DNA from: Pirellulales bacterium
Lineage (GTDB): Bacteria > Planctomycetota > Planctomycetia > Pirellulales > JALHPA01
Direction of reading: 5' to 3'
DNA length: 64,000 nt
Assembly (NCBI GenBank): GCA_033762255.1
Contig: JANRLT010000065.1
Span: 248,001 to 312,000, forward strand
The translations under genes and the position numbers were made by a program. The notes beneath the pieces were generated by a model. That model was not told the DNA's origin and did no database searches. It saw only the letters and a list, made by a program, of their open reading frames with translations. Positions 8,272 to 17,747 of the stretch are shown piece after piece; position 1 is the stretch's first letter; the number at the start of each line of letters is the position of its first letter.

Positions 8272-9774
8272 ATGTCCACCCACGATTACGATTGCACTCC
8301 CCGCCCCCTCAAGTCCGGCCGGGCAGCGTTTTGCCAGCGCACCCGTCGCGAGTTCCTCTGGCAGGCGGGGGCCGGTTTTGGCTCGGCGGCGCTGGTGTCG
8401 CTATTATCCGCGGAGGGATTTTTTGATTCACCGGCCTTGGCCGCGACCGCTGGCGCGACCAGCGCTAATCCCCTGGCCCCCAAGACGCCCATGCTGCCCG
8501 CGCGGGCCAAGAGCGTGATTTGGCTCTTTATGTATGGCGGTCCCAGCCATATCGACACGTTTGACTACAAACCGACGATGATTGGCATGGATGGCAAAAC
8601 GATACCCGTCAAAACATTTGGCCGCGGGGGAAAGAAAAATTCCGGCCGCATCGTCGAGCCGCGCTGGAAATTCCAGCAATACGGCCAATGCGGCAAATGG
8701 GTCAGCGATTTGTTTCCGCATCTGGCCAACCATGTGGATGAGATCGCGTTTATCCATAGCATGACGGCCGACTCCCCGATCCACGGGTCTGCCATGCTGC
8801 AAATGAATAGCGGCAAAATTCTTTCGGGAGCCCCTTGCCTGGGATCATGGGTGAATTACGGCTTGGGGACGGTGAATGAAAATCTGCCTGGCTTTGTCGT
8901 GATGTTGGACCCCAGCGGCGGACCGATTAGCGGCGCAAAAAACTGGTCCAGCGGCTACATGCCCGCCACCTACCAGGGGACGCTGTTTCGGGGGAATGGC
9001 GCGCCGATTTTGGATTTGCGGCCCCCGGAGGGAATGACCCGCGAATTGCAGCGCGATCTGTTGGACGAGCTGCACACAGCCAATACGCGGCATCAGGCCG
9101 ACCACGCGGGAAATAGCGAACTAGCCGCGCGGATCGCCAGCTATGAATTGGCGTTTAAGATGCAGGAAAGCGCCCCCGAGGCGGTCGATTTGTCCAGCGA
9201 AACCCAAGAAACCCTCGACCTGTATGGCGTCGGCAATAAGCGTACGGACGACTTTGGCCGGCGGTGTCTGCTGGCCCGGCGGTTGGTCGAGCGCGGCGTG
9301 CGGTTTATCCAGCTCTATTCTGGCGGAGCACATAATGACGAAAACTGGGACGCGCATGGCGACCTGGAAAAAAACCACAACCACCACGCGGGAAACACCG
9401 ATCAGCCCATCGCCGCCTTACTGACCGATCTGAAACGGCGGGGGTTATTGGACTCGACACTGGTGGTCTGGGGGGGCGAGTTTGGCCGCCAACCAACCGC
9501 CGAAAACGCCACCGGCAGCGGCCGCGATCATAACTCCTACGGCTTTACCATGTGGCTGGCGGGGGGCGGGGTCAAAGGGGGGACCAGCGTCGGCACCACC
9601 GACGAACTGGGGAGCGCCGCCGTCGAAGAACCCTTCCACGTCAAACGCGTCCACGCCACCATTCTGCGGCAATTGGGCCTGGACCCTAACCGGCTTAGCT
9701 ATTTCTACAACGGCCTGGACCAAAAACTGGTCGGCGTGGAACATGTGGACCCCATTAGCCAAATTGTGGGTTAA
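8272..9774 (+). CDS. Tat-exported DUF1501 protein
   Basis: The 500-residue protein carries a twin-arginine signal (TRREFLWQAGAGFGSAALVSLL) and then the DUF1501 body: VIWLFMYGGPSHIDTFDYKP, FPHLANHVDEIAFIHSM, GSAMLQMNSG, GAPCLGSWVNYGLG, RRCLLARRLVERGVRFIQLYSGGAHNDENWDAH and VVWGGEFGRQPTAE. DUF1501 proteins are distant relatives of the alkaline-phosphatase/sulfatase fold and are nearly always found with a DUF1549/DUF1553 protein, as here. Conserved Asp/His residues (SHIDTFD, HNDENWDAHGD, GRDHNSYG) may bind metal. Export of a folded, cofactor-loaded protein is implied by the Tat signal; the substrate is unknown. Confidence 0.93.
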   Translation: MSTHDYDCTPRPLKSGRAAFCQRTRREFLWQAGAGFGSAALVSLLSAEGFFDSPALAATAGATSANPLAPKTPMLPARAKSVIWLFMYGGPSHIDTFDYKPTMIGMDGKTIPVKTFGRGGKKNSGRIVEPRWKFQQYGQCGKWVSDLFPHLANHVDEIAFIHSMTADSPIHGSAMLQMNSGKILSGAPCLGSWVNYGLGTVNENLPGFVVMLDPSGGPISGAKNWSSGYMPATYQGTLFRGNGAPILDLRPPEGMTRELQRDLLDELHTANTRHQADHAGNSELAARIASYELAFKMQESAPEAVDLSSETQETLDLYGVGNKRTDDFGRRCLLARRLVERGVRFIQLYSGGAHNDENWDAHGDLEKNHNHHAGNTDQPIAALLTDLKRRGLLDSTLVVWGGEFGRQPTAENATGSGRDHNSYGFTMWLAGGGVKGGTSVGTTDELGSAAVEEPFHVKRVHATILRQLGLDPNRLSYFYNGLDQKLVGVEHVDPISQIVG

Positions 9775-10021
9775 GCGGGACGCAATTCTATCAGTTCATT
9801 CCCCTCGACGGGCACTGCTTGCTTACGGCATGCTAGCAAGCTAAATTGTGGGGGTATGGGCAGGATGGGTTGTCTGTGCGGCGCGCCGGTTTGTCAAAAA
9901 GTCCGCCCAGCGGCTCAAAATTCGCAGTATCCCACCCCGCCGCTCGATAACTAATTGTGCGGTTCCCTTTTTAGGAACAATCTGTGCATGAAGCACCGCA
10001 GCCCCGAATGAGGATTCTTGC

Positions 10022-11179
10022 ATGCCACTTATTTCCCACGAATCACTCCCCCGCGTCACTCCCGCCACGACATTTTCGCTCGCCCAGGCCAGGCAAATCG
10101 TCAAGGATGATTTTGAGCCAAATCCTTGGATTTATTGGACGGATTTTTTGGCCAGCAATATCGCGGGGACGGTCTGTTTTATGCTGGTGCGCAAGTTTCC
10201 GCTGTTCAGCTTGGCGCAGGTTTTGTTGTTTTTGGCGTCTTGCCTGTTATTTTATCGCTGCGTGCTGTTTATTCACGAGTTAGTCCATTTAAAAAGCACA
10301 AGCTTTCGCGCGTTTCGCATGGTGTGGAACTTGTTGTGTGGGATCCCGTTTTTGATCCCTTCGTTTTTGTACTATACGCATTTGGACCATCACCGCCGCA
10401 AGCATTACGGCACCCCCCATGACGGCGAGTATATCCCCCTAGGGAATCAATCGATCGGCGCGATTTTATTTTATCTTAGCCAAATCCTAATTATTCCCGC
10501 CCTGGCCATCGCGCGGTTCATGATCTTAACCCCGCTGACCTGGTTCATACCCGCCGTCCGCCGCTGGGTATTTAAGCATGCCTCGTCCATGATTATGGAG
10601 CCCGCGTATGTGCGGCCCATGCCCACGCCGCAGGTGCTGCGCATCTGGCGATTGCAAGAATTTGGCTGCCTGGTCGTCTGCTGGACAGTCGCTGTTTTGC
10701 TGTATCGCGGGCAACAGCCGGGTGTCACCCAGGAAATGCTTCAAACACCGATCCGCAACGGCGTATTGCCGTTCAGCTTTTTGGTCCAGGCGTATTTAAC
10801 TTCTCTAGTGATTGTGGGCCTGAATGCCGTGCGCACGCTGGGTGCCCATCGCTTTTTAGGGGATGGCCAAGAAATGACTTTTAACGAGCAATTGTTGGAT
10901 TCGGTCAATTACCCCCGGCGTCCCTTGCTGACAGGGCTATGGGCCCCCGTGGGGTTGCAATTTCACGCCTTGCATCATTTGTTTCCGTCGCTACCGTATC
11001 ACAATTTGCGGCGGGCGCACAACAAACTAATGCGTGAATTACCAGAAAACTCACTTTACCGTCTGACCAACGCCGACAGCTTGTGGTCCGTGCTGGCGGG
11101 ACTCTTTGCAGCGGCAAAGGATGCCCAACAGCGGAAAGCCGCCGCACAACCGCAGGGTGATTTGGTACGGGTGGCCTAA
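10022..11179 (+). CDS. Membrane fatty-acid desaturase family protein
   Basis: An integral-membrane di-iron desaturase or hydroxylase of 385 residues. The three histidine boxes are present: HELVH (residues 85-89), HLDHH (120-124, followed by RRKH) and HALHH (315-319), plus H327 and H276. Long hydrophobic segments lie around residues 48-85, 105-118, 145-170 and 213-228. The family introduces double bonds or hydroxyls into acyl chains using O2 and a ferredoxin or cytochrome donor; a 7Fe ferredoxin gene lies about 6 kb downstream but a link is not shown. GAGG 8 nt before the ATG supports the start. Confidence 0.9.
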   Translation: MPLISHESLPRVTPATTFSLAQARQIVKDDFEPNPWIYWTDFLASNIAGTVCFMLVRKFPLFSLAQVLLFLASCLLFYRCVLFIHELVHLKSTSFRAFRMVWNLLCGIPFLIPSFLYYTHLDHHRRKHYGTPHDGEYIPLGNQSIGAILFYLSQILIIPALAIARFMILTPLTWFIPAVRRWVFKHASSMIMEPAYVRPMPTPQVLRIWRLQEFGCLVVCWTVAVLLYRGQQPGVTQEMLQTPIRNGVLPFSFLVQAYLTSLVIVGLNAVRTLGAHRFLGDGQEMTFNEQLLDSVNYPRRPLLTGLWAPVGLQFHALHHLFPSLPYHNLRRAHNKLMRELPENSLYRLTNADSLWSVLAGLFAAAKDAQQRKAAAQPQGDLVRVA

Positions 11180-11343
11180 ATACGCCTCCCAACTGGAGTA
11201 AAAGCTTCCAGTGTCGCGCTCTGGCCCCTTCAGTCAACAACAAATTGCCCGAATCCTGCCAACAAGCTCGCTTGCAAGGGCATTTATTGATAAAATAGCG
11301 GCAAGAGTCGGTGAATTTTCTTATCCCAGAGAGCGGCTATTTT

Positions 11344-12366
11344 ATGCGTCCCTCTTGTTATCATTGCCATCGCGGCGCGCTCGGCTTTACCCTGGTGGAG
11401 CTGCTGGTGGTGATTTCCATTATTGGTGTCTTGGTATCAATGCTCTTACCCGCGGTCCAGAACGCGCGTGAGGCGGCCAATCGTGTCTCTTGTGCCAATA
11501 ACCTGCGAAATATCGCCACCGCATGCCGCAACCATCTGGGGGCGCAGCGTTTTTTGCCCTCCGGGGGTTGGGGCTTTAAATGGGCCGGTGATCCCGACCG
11601 GGGCTTTACCCGCAAGCAAACCGGCGGCTGGATTTACAATATTTTACCCTATATCGAGGAAGGTCCCCTGCATGATCTGGGCAAGGGAAAATCCGTGGCT
11701 GAAAAGCGCGAAGCGGGACGCAAAGCCGCCGAGACGCCCCTGCGCATCATGACCTGTCCCACGCGGCGCATTCCTGCCGCGGTGCCATATAACTGGGATG
11801 CGAATTTTATGATCAATATCAACAGACCCAGCGTCATTGGCCATGCTGATTACGCGGGAAACGCCGGAGACCTAGGGGGGAATGATTTTCAGGGGCCGGG
11901 CGATACTAGTTTCCTTACTAAAAAAGACGCCCAGATTGACGCAATTTATCCGCAAACGGCAATCAACGCGTCGGGTATTTTTTATGCCCGCAGCGAAGTC
12001 CGCGAGGGAATGATCAAGGACGGCATGAGCAAGACGTATTTGATTGGCGAGCGGCACATCAGCATCACCGATTACGAAAGCGGCAAAGGCTACGATGATA
12101 ACGAAGGCTGGAACTGCGGTTATAATAACGACATCAATCGTTGGACGCATTTGACTCCGGAGTTTGACTACCGACCGGGCAACGCCGCCAAGCTGGAGAC
12201 ATTTGGCGCCGCCCACACGCAGATTTTTAATATGGCCTTTTGTGATGGCAGCGTGCGGCAGATCAGCTTTGAAATTTTGGCCGATATTCACCGCGTTTCC
12301 GGCAACAGGCACGATGGGCAAATGATCAATGGCCGTCTGATCGACACTAGCACTCTGGGCCAATAA
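11344..12366 (+). CDS. DUF1559 prepilin-like H-X9-DG protein
   Basis: A type II/IV pseudopilin-like protein of about 340 residues. A short leader ends in the prepilin cleavage site ([23 protein letters not shown]), followed by the hydrophobic helix and [24 protein letters not shown]. The C-terminus has the H-X9-DG motif ([12 protein letters not shown]). This DUF1559 family occurs in dozens to hundreds of copies in planctomycete genomes, likely as secretion pseudopilins or surface proteins. The ATG at 11344 is chosen because the prepilin leader then has normal length. No other secretion gene is adjacent. Confidence 0.93.
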   Translation: MRPSCYHCHRGALGFTLVELLVVISIIGVLVSMLLPAVQNAREAANRVSCANNLRNIATACRNHLGAQRFLPSGGWGFKWAGDPDRGFTRKQTGGWIYNILPYIEEGPLHDLGKGKSVAEKREAGRKAAETPLRIMTCPTRRIPAAVPYNWDANFMININRPSVIGHADYAGNAGDLGGNDFQGPGDTSFLTKKDAQIDAIYPQTAINASGIFYARSEVREGMIKDGMSKTYLIGERHISITDYESGKGYDDNEGWNCGYNNDINRWTHLTPEFDYRPGNAAKLETFGAAHTQIFNMAFCDGSVRQISFEILADIHRVSGNRHDGQMINGRLIDTSTLGQ

Positions 12367-12671
12367 GCGCTGGGCTAAGTGGAGGCATTATCCCGCGGAG
12401 CGGGAAACGAAATTATTTGGGCATAAGGTTTACCGCCGGGTAATTCATTGGCAAGTTGGGTAAAATTGCGTTTTTTTGCGTGCGGTGACCACCGCGACAA
12501 CCTATAAAAAAACGAATTCCGCCTGAATTCGGTGGAATTTTAGGGGGCGGTCGCTTTTCCCCCGACCCCGCCAGAAGTACACTAAGGAATCTCTGCAAGC
12601 AGCAAATCGGGAGGCTGCGTTTAGGCCGCACGACGCATAGATGTTTTTAATTGTTATGGGAGTTTGTCGGT
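12367..12671. other. Intergenic region and probable leader of the S1-domain gene
   Basis: No gene is supported. A hairpin TCCCGC-gga-GCGGGA lies at 12391-12405 just after the DUF1559 stop, without a T-run. Around 12510-12535, GAATTC occurs twice with an A-run upstream, which on the minus strand resembles a weak hairpin with a T-tail, but no minus-strand gene needs it. Confidence 0.35.
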
Positions 12672-14729
12672 ATGAGTCAGGATGTCACAGCGGTTCCGAC
12701 CCCGGTCGATCCCGCGCAGTCTCCACAATCCGCCCCCCCGCCGGAATCAATTGCCTCGGCGACCGCCGCGGCCGAGGGTTCGGTCCAATCCGCGCCGATC
12801 GACCCGGCGTCGGCAAACTCTCCCCCGTCCGCGAGCGCGGCCCCCTCCTCTGCCAGTACTTCCGGGACCGAAGAAAACGCCAGTCGCCCGCGAATAAAAA
12901 TTGGCTCGCAGCGTGATAGCGGCCCGACCAAGATCCCCCCGCGGGTGACGACCGAATTCAAAACGCTGCCCCCGCCAAAACAGGTCTTTTTGCGAATGGA
13001 TTCGCAGGGGAATTTTGCTCCACTTAATGCGCCCGCCCCCGCCCCTGGGACTCCGCCCCAAGGTCAACGTCCCGCGCAGGTCCAGCGCCCCCCACAGAAG
13101 GAGCGCCCCGCGCAACCCCCGCGTTCCGGGCAGGGCCAGCGTCCTCACCACGGCCAACAGCGTCCTCCCCAGGGCCAGCAGGGTCTCTCACCGACCGAGT
13201 CGTCATCACCCACCCAGCGACCCGTGGAACTTTCGAACAATCCATCCCCACCAACGACCAACCCCGTCGAGGTGGCCGAAGTTATCAATGTTTCCACCAC
13301 CCCTCCCGCGCTCCGTGGGACACCGGATCACGCCGAACCCGCGCCGGCCGCCACCCCCGGCGACGCCCCCCAATACCGCCCCAAGCCCGCTCCATTGGGC
13401 GCAAGCCCCAAGAACCCGGCGTTTATTGTGGAAAAAAGCGGTCCCCGAATTGAAAAGCCCAGCATCCGGGCCCCGTTGTCCGAAGATCTAGAGGCAGAGT
13501 TGGCGGCGGCATTGGGCGAGGACTCTTTAAATGAGTTGATTGACCAGTCGAGCAAGCCGTCCATCGGGGCCAGCCTACCCCAGGACACCAAGCAACCCGC
13601 GCGCGTCCTGCGGGTCACGCGGGAGTTTGTGTTTGTGGAGTTGCCGGGGATGAACCAGGGGTCGCTGCAAACGATCGAGTTTGGCGAAAAGCCGCCGGAA
13701 CCGGGGACCGTGCTAGAGGTAATGGTCACGCGGTTTCAACCCGAAGAAGGCCTGTACGAGGTCAACCTGACCACGTCCGCCATTAATGTCTCGGACTGGA
13801 ATGAAGTGAGCGAAGGGATGGTCGTGGACGCGCGGATTTCTGGCCATAACAAGGGGGGGCTCGAATGCGAAGTGAACCGCCTGCGGGGCTTTATCCCCGC
13901 CGGCCAGGTCTCGCTGTATCGCGTGGAGGACCTCTCGCAGTTTGTCGGCCAGCGGCTGACCTGCGTCATTACCGAGGCTAACCGCGAACGGCGTAATTTG
14001 GTCCTCAGCCACAAGGCCATACTGGAACGCGAACAAGCCGAGGCCCGCGAAAAACTCAAAGCCGAATTAGAAGTCGGCCAAGAGCGCGAAGCGGTCATTC
14101 GTTCAATTCGCGACTTTGGCGCGTTTGCCGACTTGGGTGGAATGGATGGGCTGATTCATATTAGCCAACTTAGTTGGGAACGGGTCAAGCATCCCAGCGA
14201 AGTCCTGACCGAGGGCCAGCGGGTCAAAGTCAAGATTCAAAAAATCGATCCCGACACGGGCAAAATCAGCCTGTCGCTACGGGACCTCTTTCAAAATCCG
14301 TGGGAAACCGCCAACCTCAAATATCCCGTTAGTTCCATCGTCAGCGGGACCGTCAGCCGGATCATGGAGTTTGGGGCGTTCGTCAAGCTGGAGGCCGGCG
14401 TCGAAGGGTTGGTGCATATCTCGGAAATTTCGCACAAGCGGATCTTTCGAGTGGCGGATGTCCTGACCGAGGGACAACCGGTCGACGCCAAGGTGCTCTC
14501 GCTGGATATTGACAATCAAAAAATCGGCCTGTCGATCAAGGCCCTGACCATCAAACCGGAATTGGCCAAAAAGGCCGCCGAGGACGCGGCCGCCGCCGCG
14601 GAAGAAGCGGCCGCCGAAGCTGCTGCGGAAGAAGCCGCCAAATCCCGCCCCGTACGCGAACGCAAAGTCCCACTCAAAGGAGGCGTGGGCCGCGGATCCG
14701 GGGGAGAGCAGTTTGGGTTAAAGTGGTAA
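12672..14729 (+). CDS. S1 RNA-binding-domain protein (ribosomal protein S1-like) with long disordered N-terminus
   Basis: A 685-residue cytoplasmic protein. The first ~290 residues are Pro/Ser/Ala/Gln-rich and probably disordered. Four S1-type OB folds follow at about residues 309-367 (divergent), 382-450, 471-537 and 554-624; the last two are canonical ([21 protein letters not shown] and [22 protein letters not shown]). An Ala/Glu coiled tail and a basic [15 protein letters not shown] end complete it. It is likely the bS1-like translation factor or a related RNA chaperone. The ATG at 12672 is chosen over 12651 because GGGAG precedes it at suitable spacing. It has no operon partner. Confidence 0.85.
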   Translation: MSQDVTAVPTPVDPAQSPQSAPPPESIASATAAAEGSVQSAPIDPASANSPPSASAAPSSASTSGTEENASRPRIKIGSQRDSGPTKIPPRVTTEFKTLPPPKQVFLRMDSQGNFAPLNAPAPAPGTPPQGQRPAQVQRPPQKERPAQPPRSGQGQRPHHGQQRPPQGQQGLSPTESSSPTQRPVELSNNPSPPTTNPVEVAEVINVSTTPPALRGTPDHAEPAPAATPGDAPQYRPKPAPLGASPKNPAFIVEKSGPRIEKPSIRAPLSEDLEAELAAALGEDSLNELIDQSSKPSIGASLPQDTKQPARVLRVTREFVFVELPGMNQGSLQTIEFGEKPPEPGTVLEVMVTRFQPEEGLYEVNLTTSAINVSDWNEVSEGMVVDARISGHNKGGLECEVNRLRGFIPAGQVSLYRVEDLSQFVGQRLTCVITEANRERRNLVLSHKAILEREQAEAREKLKAELEVGQEREAVIRSIRDFGAFADLGGMDGLIHISQLSWERVKHPSEVLTEGQRVKVKIQKIDPDTGKISLSLRDLFQNPWETANLKYPVSSIVSGTVSRIMEFGAFVKLEAGVEGLVHISEISHKRIFRVADVLTEGQPVDAKVLSLDIDNQKIGLSIKALTIKPELAKKAAEDAAAAAEEAAAEAAAEEAAKSRPVRERKVPLKGGVGRGSGGEQFGLKW

Positions 14730-14850
14730 CGGCCGCGTGATCTCTCTTTTGGGGATCATCCCTTTGCCAAAGGAAACGCCGCACCGGTTTTTTTACGGTA
14801 GGGATTTTTATACGTGTCCGACAGGCCTGGGAGTCATTAGATTCCACCCA

Positions 14851-15360
14851 TTACCCCGCGCCGGTCTTCCCTTTCATCGCTCTAAATCGCTCTTGGGGCA
14901 GGGTGATCTGCGCGATGCGCAGGCCAAATTTTTCCCCGACTTTGACCGCCTCCCCCCTGGCAACAACTTGCCCGCCAACTTCCAAACTTAAAAATTCTTC
15001 GCACGATTTATCAAACTGGATAATCGAGCCTGGTCCAAATTGCAAAATTTGATGCAAATTCTGTTTCTTGGATGCCAACGACACGCTAACTGCCAACGGG
15101 ATCCGGAGTAGGCTGCGCGTATAGGCGGGTAAGTCGCGCAAATTGCGGCGGTTGGCTCCCGCGGTGCTTGCCAGGGGACGCGTTGGCATGGTGCTGGCCA
15201 GCGCGGCTCCGCTAGCGGTCGCGGACGGTGATAACTCTGCCAGGGCCGCGTCTCGCGCTTCGGCGCTGGGCACTGTCGCGCCGGAATCCAGCGCGGGTTC
15301 CGCCGCGCTCTCCAAGCTGTCGCCTGGCGTCGCGTTGGGGGCTGGCGATTCCGCGGACAT
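14851..15360 (-). CDS. FliN-like SpoA-domain protein
   Basis: About 169 residues. The N-terminal half is Ala/Ser/Pro-rich and low complexity; the C-terminal ~85 residues form a SpoA (FliN/FliM C-terminal) domain: LRIPLAVSVSLASKKQNLHQILQFGPGSIIQFDKSCEEFLSLEVGGQVVARGEAVKVGEKFGLRI. Such domains build the flagellar switch C-ring or the equivalent ring of type III secretion. No other flagellar or secretion gene is in the window, so it is an orphan here. The ATG at 15360 is used; a TTG 12 nt upstream is possible. Confidence 0.82.
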   Translation of the reverse strand: MSAESPAPNATPGDSLESAAEPALDSGATVPSAEARDAALAELSPSATASGAALASTMPTRPLASTAGANRRNLRDLPAYTRSLLRIPLAVSVSLASKKQNLHQILQFGPGSIIQFDKSCEEFLSLEVGGQVVARGEAVKVGEKFGLRIAQITLPQERFRAMKGKTGAG

Positions 15361-15672
15361 GGGCAATTCCAACGTTACAAGGAGGTTATGATAGCAGTTT
15401 TGGCGATCACGCGCGACGACCGGGGGACGTACCGGCTTTTTATGCCGGATGCATCACTCAACCGCTTCATTTCTCCTCATTATCGGCATTTCAGCCGTTA
15501 GACTTTGCCAAATCGGCAAATTCCCCCTCCCTTGCCACTATGTTAAGTTTCGTCGCAAGCAGTGGCTGTGACCCGCCGGAGGCTATGATAAACTAGCTAG
15601 CGGCATGATCGCCGTGGGCGTATTGCCGGCGATTTGGCGATTTCAGGGCGTTATTTTTTGCGGAACGAATTT

Positions 15673-16584
15673 ATGCAAGGCAACAAGCATCATCGCCGGG
15701 GCGGGTCATTAATTGCGCGGGGTATGCCCTGGTTTGTTTTCTTGACCGCCTGGGCCACGGAATTCATTTATTCCGCTGAACCGATCCGTATCGACACCGC
15801 CCTGGTGACGCTGATCGACAAAGCGGACATTCCCGCGCGCGACGCGGGCGTGCTGGCGGAATTGACCGTGACCGAGGGTCAATCGGTAAAAAAAGGTGAT
15901 ACTTTAGCAAGACTGGATCTGGCCGAACAACATGCCGCCCGGGAGGAAGCCGTCGCCGCGGCCGCCGCCGCGGCCGAACTGGCCGAAAACGATATCAAGC
16001 TACGCTATGCCCGCGCCGGGTTGGCGGTGGCCCAGGCGGAGTATCAACGGGCCAAGGAATCGCTGGAAAAATTTGAAAAGAGCGTCTCACAGACCGAGTT
16101 GGACCAATTGCGGCTGGTGGTGGAAAAATCAGCGCTCGAGATAGAACAAGCCGAGCAAGACCTTAAGCTGGCTAAATTGACCGAGATCCGCAAACGCCAG
16201 GAATTGGCCATCGCCACCGAACGGCTGGAAAAACGCCGCATCCTGGCCCCTTTTGATGGCATCGTCGCCGAGGTCCGTAAACAGCGCGGCGAATGGGTCC
16301 AACCGGGAGAGACCGTCCTGCGATTGATACGGTCGGATAGATTACGCGTGGAGGGGTTTTTGCCTGCCGCCGCTACCCTTAACTTGGCAAGCGCAGAGGT
16401 GCAGTTCGCCTGTCCCGCCCTCAAAAACAACGCGCAGTCATTTCCTGGAAAAATCACCTTTGTCAGCCCCGAAGTCAACGCCGTCAATGGACAAGTTCGC
16501 ATCTGGGCCGAATTGCCCAACGCCGCCGGACAGTTAAGGCCCGGCTTGGTGGGGGAATTAATCATCAAGCCCGTGACCGAGTAA
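15673..16584 (+). CDS. HlyD-family periplasmic adaptor (membrane fusion) protein
   Basis: About 303 residues. The N-terminal hydrophobic segment (MPWFVFLTAWATEFIYS) is a signal or anchor. A biotinyl-lipoyl half-motif follows (IPARDAGVLAELTVTEGQSVKKGDTLARLD), then a long Ala/Glu/Lys coiled-coil hairpin, the second lipoyl half (ILAPFDGIVAEVRKQRGEWVQPGETVLRLI) and a beta-barrel. It would connect an inner-membrane exporter to an outer-membrane channel, but no transporter or TolC-like gene is next to it. The ATG at 15673 is preferred over an upstream TTG. Confidence 0.88.
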   Translation: MQGNKHHRRGGSLIARGMPWFVFLTAWATEFIYSAEPIRIDTALVTLIDKADIPARDAGVLAELTVTEGQSVKKGDTLARLDLAEQHAAREEAVAAAAAAAELAENDIKLRYARAGLAVAQAEYQRAKESLEKFEKSVSQTELDQLRLVVEKSALEIEQAEQDLKLAKLTEIRKRQELAIATERLEKRRILAPFDGIVAEVRKQRGEWVQPGETVLRLIRSDRLRVEGFLPAAATLNLASAEVQFACPALKNNAQSFPGKITFVSPEVNAVNGQVRIWAELPNAAGQLRPGLVGELIIKPVTE

Positions 16585-16859
16585 ACTTGTTGTTCAAGGA
16601 GCGAAAATCAACGGGCCATATTGTGATTTAATCTCAATAAGCCCATGAAAATTGAGGGGGGCTTCTAGCAAATATTATGAAAGTTGATGATTAGCAAAGC
16701 CAATGGGTGCCAAAGCGCAAATCCCTTATTTTTCCAGTGCGAAACCGTTGACTGCCTGTCCGATAGGCACTATTATTCCCGCAGAAGTGTGGCGAGTTGG
16801 CCGATAAATCTTAGGCAATTGGCTAATTAGAGTTTTTTCTTTTCCCGGGAGTGGTAGCG

Positions 16860-17141
16860 ATGGCCCACATTGTGTGCGAACCGTGTTTTGGTTGCAAGTA
16901 CACCGATTGTGTGGTGGTTTGTCCGGTGGAATGTTTCTACGAAGGGGACAAGATCCTCTACATCCACCCCGATGAATGCATCGACTGTGAAGCCTGCGTG
17001 CCAGAATGTCCCGTGGAGGCGATTTTTCACGCGGATAATGTGCCGGAAGAATGGAAGGGCTTTATCGAACTCAACGCCGAGATGGCCCCCCAATGCCCGG
17101 TCATCACCGAAAAGAAAGAACCCCTGGTCGGCGGCGAGTAA
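16860..17141 (+). CDS. fdxA: 7Fe (3Fe-4S/4Fe-4S) ferredoxin, FdxA type
   Basis: A 93-residue electron carrier. The N-terminus has [20 protein letters not shown], and residues 30-50 hold the second cluster motif [18 protein letters not shown]. The mixture of CxxxxxxC and CxxCxxCxxxCP matches FdxA ferredoxins carrying one 3Fe-4S and one 4Fe-4S cluster. The C-terminal region with [16 protein letters not shown] is also typical. GGGAG lies about 9 nt before the ATG. It could serve the desaturase or other redox enzymes; no direct partner is adjacent. Confidence 0.93.
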   Translation: MAHIVCEPCFGCKYTDCVVVCPVECFYEGDKILYIHPDECIDCEACVPECPVEAIFHADNVPEEWKGFIELNAEMAPQCPVITEKKEPLVGGE

Positions 17142-17277
17142 CCCTGTGTGCTAATGGGGTAGTTGTTTCTCCGTCAGCTCACCGGAGAGCGTGATTCGGG
17201 TGGAAAGTCTGATATTTGTGATCGGCAGGTGTATTCCACCCCGGGATTTATTTTTCGGCTGGATGAGCTTTGTCGCG

Positions 17278-17700
17278 TCAAATTTTAGCCACCAGCCACA
17301 ATGTGGGTAGCCCAAAGGCCACGCAGGCCAGGGCGTCACCCCCGACAAACCAGAGCGGCATCCCGGCGGATAACCCCAAATACAGACCGCTTAGCGCGCA
17401 TATCATAATGGCCGTGGCTTGATAGGCGATTACCGGCCCGTAGCGGCGGACATCGCTAGCCAACCAAATAAGCAATCCGCCATAGAACGCGCACAGGGCC
17501 GAAACCGACCGGGCCAAGTATTCGGCAATAGGTGCCTGGGGAAACTCTCCCAGACCTAATCGCGCGTGCATCTCCACCATCAGCCAGTGCGGCATAAACA
17601 GCGCCAAAATCGCCAGCGCGCACACACCACCAACCAGGCGCAACAGCCAGCACAGGATCATGGCGGGTGTACTGGTTTTCGCGGTTTCTTTTAGCTGCAT
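17278..17700 (-). CDS. Small four-helix membrane protein
   Basis: A 140-residue product with four hydrophobic segments (ILCWLLRLVGGVCALAILAL, SVSALCAFYGGLLIWLAS, VIAYQATAIMICALSGLYLG, FVGGDALACVAFGLPTLWLV). The first loop is periplasmic or cytoplasmic and contains MVEMHARLGLGEFPQAPIAEYLARS. It resembles generic small planctomycete membrane proteins; no function can be assigned. It is convergent with fdxA and lies just downstream of the SH3-domain gene on the same strand. Confidence 0.75.
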   Translation of the reverse strand: MQLKETAKTSTPAMILCWLLRLVGGVCALAILALFMPHWLMVEMHARLGLGEFPQAPIAEYLARSVSALCAFYGGLLIWLASDVRRYGPVIAYQATAIMICALSGLYLGLSAGMPLWFVGGDALACVAFGLPTLWLVAKI

Positions 17701-17747
17701 TGGTTCCGCGACCGGGCATTGATGAATGCACCCTTAAGCGAAATTGG

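Noticed and set aside
15388-15501. 37-codon plus-strand frame with AAGGAGG just before the ATG
   Set aside because: The spacing between AGGAGG and ATG is only 2 nt and the product has no recognisable feature; the site overlaps the start region of the SpoA gene on the other strand.
17160-17200. Terminator between fdxA and the small membrane gene
   Set aside because: TCTCCG...CGGAGA is a 6-bp stem with a 9-nt loop and no T-run, too weak to call.
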